Source of the DNA: Saprospiraceae bacterium UBA1994
Lineage (GTDB): Bacteria > Bacteroidota > Bacteroidia > Chitinophagales > Saprospiraceae
Reading direction: 5' to 3'
Length of the DNA: 64,000 nt
Assembly: GCA_002335865.1 (NCBI GenBank)
Contig: DDCY01000032.1
Span: 38,810-102,809 of the forward strand
The notes beneath the pieces were generated by a model. That model did not search any database. It had not been told where the DNA came from and saw only the letters and a list, made by a program, of their open reading frames with translations. Each line of letters starts with the position of its first letter. Position 1 is the first letter of the stretch. The position numbers and the translations under genes were made by a program. Of this stretch, positions 29,229-36,703 are shown piece by piece.

Positions 29229-29236
29229 TATATTTG
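29229..29236 (+). promoter_or_regulatory. -7 promoter element for the TPR gene
   Basis: TATATTTG fits the TAnnTTTG consensus and lies 38 bases before the ATG. No TTTG is seen at the -33 distance; the palindrome occupies that place. Confidence 0.45.
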
Positions 29237-29274
29237 ACCTGTTGTAATTTTACCCATACTACACTAACCAACCT

Positions 29275-30696
29275 ATGGAACAAAGAACAAAACAGGATAG
29301 TACTTTATTCGATCTTGTTTCGCAATTTGAATCATTGTCAGAAATTGGCAACTTGGACCACCTTAATGAAAAAACGATCTACCAATTAGTTTTCCATTAC
29401 GAAAGAGAATCCATGTTCGAGCAGGCACTTGATATTGTCGAGATTGCTCTCAGCCGTTATGAATACAGGTCTGAATTTTATATCATCAAAGCTAGAATAT
29501 TGTTGGAGCTAGGAATACTTGATCTATGTGTCAAGTCTCTAGATCATGCTCAATCTATTGCCCCTTACGAAACAGAAGTAACGCTCCTCAGAGCTAAAGT
29601 GCTTTGTCAATTAGGAAGTTGCGAAGATGGGCTAGCGATTCTAGAGCCACTTAAAGATGTAGTGAGCAATGATGACTTGATGAAGATATTTCTTACTGAG
29701 GCATATATCTATGACATGATGGATGACTATACTACAGTTGTCGAAAAATTGCGAATAGTACTATACAATGACCCATTACAAGACGAAGCATTAAGTATGC
29801 TTTGGAACGCTCTAGATATGTTCAGAGCGTATGATACTAGTATACAGATTACAGAGGAGCTCTTAGATCTGAATCCATATAATTACATGGCTTGGTATAT
29901 ACTAGGTCAGTCTTTTGCGGCGAACTCTGAATATGAAAAAGCAGTAGCAGCCATGGAGTATTCTTTTATAATCAATAGCGGTTATGAAACTGGATATCTG
30001 GAGTGTGCAGACTTATGTATGAATATGTGTAGATATGCTGAAGCGTTAAGAATCTTTAAAGAGTACGTGCACCAATTTGGTACAAACTCTGATATATTGT
30101 TATTGATGGCACAATGTCAGGCTAAGTTAGGGGATCATACATCTGCCAAACTGAATCTGCTCAAGGCAGTGAAAAGAGAAAAGTCTAACGACGTCATCTA
30201 CTTTCTGTTAGGTGAGTGCTACAGTAAAGATGGCAGTTGGTACAAAGCAATTGCTACTTACCACAAAGCCATAGATATAGACGATACAATAGAGGATTAC
30301 TATTTGGCCTTGGCTAAAGCATTTGTAGAAGTAGAAGATTATAACAAAGCGACTATAAATTTCCAGATAGCTACAGATATTGATCCATGTAATAATATCA
30401 TATGGTCAGAGTACGTAACTTTCCTCATCAAACTAGGACTTTACGAAGAGTCTGACAGATTGCTAGAAGAGGCATTTAATTGTGCTTTCGGAGGTGATAT
30501 GTTATATTGTCATGCGATTACTTCATTTTTCTTGAGAAATAAGGAAAAAGGATTGAGGCTTTTAGAAGAAGCACTGTTAGAGGACTTTGGTAATCACAAA
30601 CTTATATTTAAGTTGGCTCCAGAATTAGAAGTCGAAAGGGATATCGTGGCAATGATAAGATATTTTAAAGGAGAGGCTACTTTTCAGGAAGTTTAA
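29275..30696 (+). CDS. Tetratricopeptide repeat protein
   Basis: 473 residues, nearly all helical, built of about 11-12 TPR units of 34 residues. Clear examples: AWYILGQSFAANSEYEKAVAAMEYSF, VIYFLLGECYSKDGSWYKAIATYHKA and YYLALAKAFVEVEDYNKATINFQIA, with the small-residue positions 8, 20 and 27 (Gly/Ala, Ala, Pro-type) conserved. No signal peptide is visible, so it is probably cytoplasmic. It would serve as a protein-binding scaffold; the partner is not shown by neighbours. The palindrome and promoter upstream, and a good terminator downstream, indicate a single-gene unit. Confidence 0.85.
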   Translation: MEQRTKQDSTLFDLVSQFESLSEIGNLDHLNEKTIYQLVFHYERESMFEQALDIVEIALSRYEYRSEFYIIKARILLELGILDLCVKSLDHAQSIAPYETEVTLLRAKVLCQLGSCEDGLAILEPLKDVVSNDDLMKIFLTEAYIYDMMDDYTTVVEKLRIVLYNDPLQDEALSMLWNALDMFRAYDTSIQITEELLDLNPYNYMAWYILGQSFAANSEYEKAVAAMEYSFIINSGYETGYLECADLCMNMCRYAEALRIFKEYVHQFGTNSDILLLMAQCQAKLGDHTSAKLNLLKAVKREKSNDVIYFLLGECYSKDGSWYKAIATYHKAIDIDDTIEDYYLALAKAFVEVEDYNKATINFQIATDIDPCNNIIWSEYVTFLIKLGLYEESDRLLEEAFNCAFGGDMLYCHAITSFFLRNKEKGLRLLEEALLEDFGNHKLIFKLAPELEVERDIVAMIRYFKGEATFQEV

Positions 30697-30766
30697 GAGT
30701 TGCTATAATATTGAGATCTAAAATAATACTATACTTAAAAGTCACTGTTAGACTTGTAAAATTTAT

Positions 30767-30797
30767 AAAAGCAACCTTATGTAGGGTTGCTTTTTTT
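30767..30797 (+). terminator. Intrinsic terminator of the TPR gene
   Basis: AAAAGCAACC and GGTTGCTTTT form a 10-base stem with an 8-base loop, followed by a T tract, 70 bases past the TPR stop codon. Confidence 0.85.
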
Positions 30798-30863
30798 AAA
30801 TAATATCTTAGTGATAATTAAGAATATAAATCGCAATGATGTTTTTCGTTTTTACATTGAGTT

Positions 30864-31415
30864 ATGAAGTCAATTATTACAATTTTGTCCATAGTATTTT
30901 TTCTTTTACTAACTCAGTTAGCAGCGGCACAGAAGTTTATTCAACTAGAACTGCCAGGAGATCCGATAGTAAACAAGTATTTTGTAGGTAGTAGTATCGT
31001 ATATAAACTAATAGATTATCCGAATGAATATTTTAATAAGGTAATCAAGAAGATTGATATCGAAAATGAAATTTTGGTTTTCGACAATGGTTATATAAAA
31101 GTTGTTGAGATAACACATATCAGAAGATTCCGTCCATGGGCCAAGGCGTTAGGCTATTCACTCAATACTTTCGGGGTAGTATGGATTACCTATGGAGTCT
31201 TAGGTGATGTATTCGCAGATGATGATGGATTAGGTGATGAAGGTACTCGATTTGGTTGGGATACGGCTATTATAGGAGGTACAGCCATCCTTACTGGGTG
31301 GATTATGCGTAAGTGGTTATACAAGAAAGATTATAAACTAGGAAAGCATGCAAGGCTCAGAATGTTAGATATCACTATGCCTACATCAGAGGAGATATAT
31401 GGTCGAAAAGAGTAG
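30864..31415 (+). CDS. Hypothetical secreted or membrane protein
   Basis: 183 residues with a signal peptide (about 1-23, ending AAAQ). The first half is beta-rich with a repeating IKKIDIENEILVF-type pattern. The second half has two hydrophobic stretches (ALGYSLNTFGVVWITYGVLG and TAIIGGTAILTGWIM) which may be membrane helices or a glycine-rich glycophorin-like hairpin. I do not recognise a named family; similar small exported proteins occur in Bacteroidota. It ends 4 bases before the convergent beta-barrel gene. Confidence 0.6.
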   Translation: MKSIITILSIVFFLLLTQLAAAQKFIQLELPGDPIVNKYFVGSSIVYKLIDYPNEYFNKVIKKIDIENEILVFDNGYIKVVEITHIRRFRPWAKALGYSLNTFGVVWITYGVLGDVFADDDGLGDEGTRFGWDTAIIGGTAILTGWIMRKWLYKKDYKLGKHARLRMLDITMPTSEEIYGRKE

Positions 31416-31419
31416 CGCA

Positions 31420-33009
31420 TTATAAAATATACCTTACACCTAAGTTAAGACTAAGATTATTGATAAGATCATTATTTGGTCCTATGCCGTTGGAGAATGA
31501 ATGGACACTGAACTCGGGTCTTAGTGTAAAGGTTGTACTCTCACTTAGTTGTCTATGTAACCCAAAACTGACATCTGTAGTCATATAAATATTCTCTTTG
31601 AGTGATCCATTTTCAAATATACCATCATGAAGTGGTTTGTCATTTAGATCAGAATAAGGTTGTCTACCATAAATTGTAGATACTGGTTGACCATCTCTAC
31701 TTATAAGCGTTTCTATACTATAATTAGAATTCACTACAACGTTTGCACTAGTACCAAAACCAAAATCTAGAGCCCAATTATCTGATTCTGTCATTATATA
31801 TCTGAGTCCGGCGGATAGTGATATGATATTAAACTCAATATTGTCTAATGAAGTCTCATATAAAGTGAGTGCAGGATTACCAGTAAGTTCTTGAATGATA
31901 CGCGGCTCGTAGGCTCTATTGGAGTAACCTAATCCTATAGAAAACTCTTTCTTTCCTTTTTTGACGCTATATTCTAAACCTGCAGAGTATCCGATACCGA
32001 AAGTTCTATACCCCTCAGTTTTATACACATCATCGAATGGGCTATTTACCAAGTTATTATCAAGACCAACGTAAACGAAAATTGATTTTTCAGTTTTAGT
32101 GCTTGGATAGATGATATGTGGTGTATATCGTGCGGCTATATCTATAGATTTATGGATGTAGGGTTGATCAGAAGAAAGATTACTCATTTGTCGCATCGAA
32201 ATAGCAGCAAAATTGATTAGACCAGATGCCTTGGATAATATATATGCTTTTTGTGATGCTTCCACATCAATTGTGACATCTGTTATCGGTGAGACTAATA
32301 CATAGCTGTTAGGAGGTGTAGTTAAGGTTACCTCACTATTATTACTTTCCGATGCTGAAGTAATGGTGGTTATTAGATTAGTATTCTTTACAGTAATAGG
32401 GGTAGTGATTGTTTCATTATTAGAAGCTCTACTAACTGAAGATGACACTATTGATTTTTTTTGAGTTCTAGCTTTTGTCTTTAAGGTCTCAGAAACTGGT
32501 TCTCGTGTACTATTCTGAATGTTATCATCTAGGCTAGCATAAATCATAGGCTTCTCCACCTCAAAAGTACTAGGTAGGTACTTATAGAGATTATTAGCTG
32601 AGAGGAGTAGTATGAATAAGAGACCTAATTCTATGACTTTAAAACCTATAATGTTGTTGTTTCTTTGCTTTTGGAATTCCAAAGAGTCATGCAGCAGTTC
32701 CCAATGGTCCTGTCTGTATGGAGCACGCATTTTGTTCATCTCCTCAGAGACTTTATCATCTAGCATATCATCTGTAAGCTGATCTTTATATAGCATTTGC
32801 TCAAATGTAGACCAATCACTTGCAAGGCCAGAGGTTGTTATACTTGCGAGTTTCTGTTTAATAGAGCTGTCAAGATCTTCTGCACTAATGGCATTGGACA
32901 TTTGCGCTTTATCGAGTTTGTGCTCAAATACAGACCAATCGCTATTGCTAGGCGTAGCCATATTGTTAAGCTTGCGCTTCAGGATGTCGTCAAATTGCTT
33001 ATTTATCAT
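31420..33009 (-). CDS. Sigma-linked membrane protein: three cytoplasmic repeats, one TM helix and a C-terminal beta-barrel-like region
   Basis: 529 residues. Residues about 5-115 hold three related blocks of some 40 residues, each with a helix followed by a conserved Trp: SDWSVFEHKL (W25), SDWSTFEQML (W66) and DHWELLHDSL (W103). A hydrophobic helix follows at about 124-143, then a Ser/Thr-rich linker to about 300 and strand-rich sequence to the end (GLEYSVKKGKKEFSIGLGYS, NLSLNLGVRYIL). The ATG overlaps the stop codon of the ECF sigma gene by the ATGA junction, so translation is coupled. By analogy to sigma/anti-sigma pairs, the repeats probably bind the sigma factor and the far domain lies in the periplasm or outer membrane. 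The anti-sigma role is inference. Confidence 0.7.
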   Translation of the reverse strand: MINKQFDDILKRKLNNMATPSNSDWSVFEHKLDKAQMSNAISAEDLDSSIKQKLASITTSGLASDWSTFEQMLYKDQLTDDMLDDKVSEEMNKMRAPYRQDHWELLHDSLEFQKQRNNNIIGFKVIELGLLFILLLSANNLYKYLPSTFEVEKPMIYASLDDNIQNSTREPVSETLKTKARTQKKSIVSSSVSRASNNETITTPITVKNTNLITTITSASESNNSEVTLTTPPNSYVLVSPITDVTIDVEASQKAYILSKASGLINFAAISMRQMSNLSSDQPYIHKSIDIAARYTPHIIYPSTKTEKSIFVYVGLDNNLVNSPFDDVYKTEGYRTFGIGYSAGLEYSVKKGKKEFSIGLGYSNRAYEPRIIQELTGNPALTLYETSLDNIEFNIISLSAGLRYIMTESDNWALDFGFGTSANVVVNSNYSIETLISRDGQPVSTIYGRQPYSDLNDKPLHDGIFENGSLKENIYMTTDVSFGLHRQLSESTTFTLRPEFSVHSFSNGIGPNNDLINNLSLNLGVRYIL

Positions 33010-33557
33010 AGTTTCTTCGACAGTATTATCGCTTTCAGTTTTGTTCTTGCTTTGACGAGATTAGATCTAGAAGTACTTTCGGTTATTCCAAGCTGCTCTG
33101 ATACCTCTCTATGTGAGTATCCCTCTATCACATATAAGTTAAACACTGATCTATAGGCAAAAGTTAGCTGTTGGAGACATTCTAGTATCTCGTTTGCTGA
33201 CATTTGACTTACTACATCCGGCGTATTGCTACTTAGACCGTAAGCTGTCTCTAAGTCTTCCGTTCTTTTTCGGCTTCTCTTACGATAATAGTCGATGGCC
33301 GTGTTGATCATGATTCTCCTGATCCAGGCTGATAGTGATGTTCCGGCTTTGTATTTCGATATATGTCTAAATACTTTGATGAATCCCTCATGCAATATAT
33401 CGAGAGAATCGTTGCTATTATTAGAGTATCGTTTACATACAGTTACCATAATAGGATAGTGATCTTCATACAGCTTTTGTTGCGCCCATTTTTCGTTACG
33501 GATGCAAGCAGCTATGAAATCCTGTTCATTATGTTGTATGTCTATTACAAAATCCAT
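33006..33557 (-). CDS. ECF-type RNA polymerase sigma factor
   Basis: 183 residues, the standard size. Region 2 is visible at about 20-90 (YEDHYPIMVTVCKRYSN, DILHEGFIKVFRHISKYK, LSAWIRRIMINTAIDYYRK) and region 4 at about 125-175 (CLQQLTFAYRSVFNLYVIEGYSHREVSEQLG and ESTSRSNLVKARTKLK). It directs RNA polymerase to a stress or envelope regulon. Its stop codon overlaps the start of the membrane partner, pointing to a cognate pair. No target promoter can be assigned from the window. Confidence 0.93.
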   Translation of the reverse strand: MDFVIDIQHNEQDFIAACIRNEKWAQQKLYEDHYPIMVTVCKRYSNNSNDSLDILHEGFIKVFRHISKYKAGTSLSAWIRRIMINTAIDYYRKRSRKRTEDLETAYGLSSNTPDVVSQMSANEILECLQQLTFAYRSVFNLYVIEGYSHREVSEQLGITESTSRSNLVKARTKLKAIILSKKL

Positions 33558-33711
33558 TTTTAAATATATCTCTTACCGATTAACTTTCATAAGATATCTT
33601 CTTGAATTAACGATTTTTTAGTCTTTTAGCTGCTTTTCTTAACACATTTATTTTGTTACTCTCAGGTGGGTAAAGAGATGATTTGATTTAGTCCATCCCA
33701 AGTATTAGCCA

Positions 33712-33719
33712 TATCTTTG
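33712..33719 (+). promoter_or_regulatory. -7 promoter element for the 480-residue gene
   Basis: TATCTTTG matches TAnnTTTG, 42 bases before the ATG. A TTTA at 33687-33690 with a 21-base spacer is a weak -33 candidate. Confidence 0.4.
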
Positions 33720-33760
33720 CATCACATAATTGATCATTACTTTACATATAGATTGTTATT

Positions 33761-35203
33761 ATGAGATTCATTTTGTTTTTGCTTTCATTCATACTTATCC
33801 ATTCAAGTACTGTAGCACAGCTGACTAATAGTACAGAGAGTAAAAAGGTAGAAGCACTTAATAATTATGTGTTTTTTGCTAATGAATGTGCACATGGAAT
33901 GTTGATCGTACACGGTTTGCTCTACAGATTTAATCAAGATCTGAATAAGAAAATAGATATGGACTCATACCAAGTGAATTTCTATTCTAATAAGGATCTA
34001 CCAGCGGATATTTTCGATAATACGTGGTTTTATGATATAGCTCCCTATGACTGGCATAAGATGGCCGAAATAATGAGTAGCGTTTTGCCAGCCGCTAGTG
34101 CTCGTGAGCTAAATTTACATGCAGATCAACTGAAGATAATAGTAGTAGACATTAATTCACTAAGATTTAGTTTGGAGAAGCTGATAGCAGCAGATATGAA
34201 TAATCAAGATAATGTACTAGCTGTATATAATGAGTTGGAAAGAGCGACTACGCTATTTAATGATTTCCATACTCAGCAGCAGAAACTTAGACTTGGTATA
34301 GATAAAGTGTATTATAAAATTAAATCATCTCTAGATATAGAGTTTCCAAATCTGATCTCTACGATGGATAACGCTTATCGTGTCTCACTAGCAATAATGA
34401 ATACATTGCATGCCAAGACTGATGAAGGGTTGAGTGAAAAAATTGAAAAACTAAATACAGCACAAGCTAATCTGAAAGCCACTTCATTAGAGAGTTATAA
34501 TAGTACTAGATTATTAAGCAGAGAAGTAAAGGGTCATTATAAAAATCTACGATCTCAGGCAGAAAAATTTTCTCAAGGGACTAATGACTTTTATTATACA
34601 GCAGATGTACCTGCGGAATATAAGATGTATGGCAAGTACTATTATTATTATAATAAAGATCTGATAAGCAAGTTTAATAGATTTGGTATTGGAATTGTAT
34701 TTGAGATCAATAGTATACTGGATTATCTTAGGTCTGATCAGCTAAGATATATGGAAGTACCACACTTCTATCAAGTAGTCTATCCTAAGAAAATCGAAAA
34801 AGTAGATCACCTCAGCTCTACTGCTGGGACATTGACTGCTTTGCCTACCAAACTCAAGAATAGAGAAGTTTTAGTAGCTAGCAAGAGTATTAAAGTAGAT
34901 AGTAATAAAGTAGTGTTTGAGCTATACGATCATATGATAGAGGATGGAGATATTGTAAGTATCAACTTCAATGGAGATTGGGTAATTGAAAATCGTAAAA
35001 TTACTACCAAACCTTATGAATTAAAAGTACAACTCAATCCAGAAGGTAAGAATTATATTATTCTACACGCAGAGAATGTAGGTCATCGCCCACCTAATAC
35101 TATGGCTGTTTCTTATATGTATAATGGTAACAGAAAACAGATCGTCATGAAAGCCGATCTCAATACAAGTGAGATGATTGAAATTCTACAAGTGAATAAG
35201 TAG
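33761..35203 (+). CDS. Secreted protein with helical body and C-terminal beta-sandwich domain
   Basis: 480 residues with a signal peptide (about 1-19, ending VAQ). Residues about 25-330 are helical and charged (coiled-coil tendency), with Tyr-rich YYYYYN. The last 110 residues resemble a beta domain seen in several exported Bacteroidota proteins: VVFELYDHMIEDGDIVSINFNG, ENRKITTKPYELKVQLNPEG, ILHAENVGHRPPNTMAVSYMY. In that domain the DGD-SxNxNG and AEN-G-PPNT patterns recur. A function cannot be assigned; a role in the periplasm or at the surface is likely. It is followed by a decayed lipoprotein gene. Confidence 0.65.
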   Translation: MRFILFLLSFILIHSSTVAQLTNSTESKKVEALNNYVFFANECAHGMLIVHGLLYRFNQDLNKKIDMDSYQVNFYSNKDLPADIFDNTWFYDIAPYDWHKMAEIMSSVLPAASARELNLHADQLKIIVVDINSLRFSLEKLIAADMNNQDNVLAVYNELERATTLFNDFHTQQQKLRLGIDKVYYKIKSSLDIEFPNLISTMDNAYRVSLAIMNTLHAKTDEGLSEKIEKLNTAQANLKATSLESYNSTRLLSREVKGHYKNLRSQAEKFSQGTNDFYYTADVPAEYKMYGKYYYYYNKDLISKFNRFGIGIVFEINSILDYLRSDQLRYMEVPHFYQVVYPKKIEKVDHLSSTAGTLTALPTKLKNREVLVASKSIKVDSNKVVFELYDHMIEDGDIVSINFNGDWVIENRKITTKPYELKVQLNPEGKNYIILHAENVGHRPPNTMAVSYMYNGNRKQIVMKADLNTSEMIEILQVNK

Positions 35204-35271
35204 AAATCTATTCCAATCGCTTTATTAGCCGTCCATTAGTTGTATCCTTAGAGTTAGGATTTAGATCTACG

Positions 35272-35431
35272 ATGAAAGTACTTAATAGACCTATTGTTTG
35301 GTCTAATCACATTTGCTTCTTGCACTACTACAAATGAAGGTGATTTCGAATTTGATCTCAGCACGGTCTACAATCAGATTAATTTTGAGAAGCCTGTAGT
35401 TGGGCAAGTTTATACCTTTATTTATTTTTAG
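35272..35431 (+). pseudogene. Frameshifted lipoprotein gene remnant
   Basis: An ATG (35272) begins MKVLNRP, and a one-base shift enters a frame reading LFGLITFASC followed by TTTNEGDFEFDLSTVYNQI and EKPVVGQVYTFIYF to TAG at 35431. The shifted frame has an obvious lipobox (FASC), while the initiating frame has none, so the two belong together as a damaged lipoprotein gene that also ends early. The intact relative is not in the window. Confidence 0.45.
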
Positions 35432-35542
35432 GAATATTTAATTTGTATCGCAGACGCTAGATTTTTTAGAGGGATTTTAAGTTGTATAATGACTTATTTT
35501 TAATTAGAATCTAAATGTATTATCAGCTTAGGGCAGTGCTAT

Positions 35543-36511
35543 TTATAATTCGAAAACGTCATTAATTCTTGCGATTCTAAAGCCTTTCTCAATTACCGAT
35601 TTAGTTTCCATACTATTTGGATTGATTATAGGGTTTGTATGGTTGAAATGAATAAAGACTATTTTGTTTCTTTCTTGTTCGTTCAGCGCTTTAAATTTTT
35701 CGAAACTTTCTATTATAAATGGATGTGGAATTTCACTAATATCTCTATTCTGTAATTCTTTACCACTATAGAAAGTGGCATCTAAAAAGGCATAATCTAC
35801 CATGGCTAATTCATCAATTATATTTTTATCCCATTTTTCCCATTTGTCAATATCTGGAATGAACAAAGCACTCTTGTTAGGTCCTTTAATCTTATAGCCT
35901 ACTGTTTCGGAAAATTCATCTCTGTGTGGAACTAATAGAGGAGTTATTTGAATAGATTTTGATAGTTCAATATATTTTCCATTTTCAAGTTCATGGAGAG
36001 CGATGTTTTTTCGTGATACCAATAGATTCCATGGTCCATTACTGGAAAGGAAATCTTTCATTTTGGGCATAGCATAAACTGGTATGTCTTTGGAATCCAT
36101 AGCTTCCTTTCCGAGATACATTAGACCTGTATAATGTCCTATATGAGCATGAGTCAGAAAGATTCCATCAACTATTTCATTAGTGCTTTTTTTTTCATAA
36201 TTGGTTAGCCTTTTCATCTGTCTTCCGATATCTGGAGTTGCATCGAATAAATAGGTTTTATGATTTTCAGTATCGATGAGCCCCAAAGAAACTACTTGCC
36301 TATTATTGTCTGGATTTGTATAAAGATGAGCACAACATTTTTTCTTGCAAGCAATTTGTGGTGAACCAGCATCTTGGATAGTACCAAGAATGACAATAGA
36401 AGTCTTGTCTATCTCTATAGTTGACTTCTCTATTAAACTTTTCTCTAATCGATTATCCTCTGAACAAGAAAGAATAATTATAGTAAGAAAAAGGAAGTGA
36501 AATATTTTCAT
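35543..36511 (-). CDS. PqqB-like metallo-beta-lactamase-fold lipoprotein
   Basis: 322 residues with a lipoprotein signal (lipobox ILSC, Cys16). The mature part resembles PqqB and related MBL proteins: VILGTIQDAGSPQIAC near the start, KTYLFDATPDIGRQM, THAHIGHYTGLMYLG, PLLVPHRDEFSETVGYKI, DYAFLDATFYSG and FIHFNHTNPI. The metal motif reads HAHIGH, with Gly where the common HxHxDH has Asp, as I recall for the PqqB-like branch. No other PQQ biosynthesis gene (pqqA, C, D, E) is nearby, so it is unlikely to make PQQ by itself; a hydrolase on an unknown exported substrate is as likely. It is anchored by lipid in the periplasm or outer membrane. Confidence 0.8.
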   Translation of the reverse strand: MKIFHFLFLTIIILSCSEDNRLEKSLIEKSTIEIDKTSIVILGTIQDAGSPQIACKKKCCAHLYTNPDNNRQVVSLGLIDTENHKTYLFDATPDIGRQMKRLTNYEKKSTNEIVDGIFLTHAHIGHYTGLMYLGKEAMDSKDIPVYAMPKMKDFLSSNGPWNLLVSRKNIALHELENGKYIELSKSIQITPLLVPHRDEFSETVGYKIKGPNKSALFIPDIDKWEKWDKNIIDELAMVDYAFLDATFYSGKELQNRDISEIPHPFIIESFEKFKALNEQERNKIVFIHFNHTNPIINPNSMETKSVIEKGFRIARINDVFEL

Positions 36512-36640
36512 GGTTCTTTATTTGTGTCAAATAATTGTGTAGTATGTGACTTAATAATTTGTTTATACAATTAATATTTATGGTTTGGTTAATTGAGGAT
36601 GAGATAAGTAATTTTAGCATGTGAATACTACATCGATCAC

Positions 36641-36672
36641 AAAAAACGCCATCCCACAAAAGAAGGATGATA
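36641..36672 (-). terminator. Intrinsic terminator of prc
   Basis: On the minus strand TCATCC and GGGATGG pair (one wobble) around a U-rich loop and are followed by GTTTTTTG. It lies 32 bases past the stop codon of the Prc gene. Confidence 0.55.
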
Positions 36673-36703
36673 TTCTATTTATATTATCAAATAACAAACG
36701 ATC

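Larger units (their letters stand above)
28810..29274. other. Intergenic region with hairpin and palindrome
   Basis: 465 bases without a gene. It contains an AT-rich stem-loop after scpA (28830-28852) and a perfect palindrome GTAGTTTAGACTAAACTAC at 29194-29212 just upstream of a -7-like box. The rest is featureless AT-rich sequence. Confidence 0.5.

Noticed and set aside
36453..36659. Minus-strand 68-codon frame upstream of the PqqB-like gene
   Set aside because: It overlaps the lipoprotein signal of a well-supported gene in another frame and includes the prc terminator.
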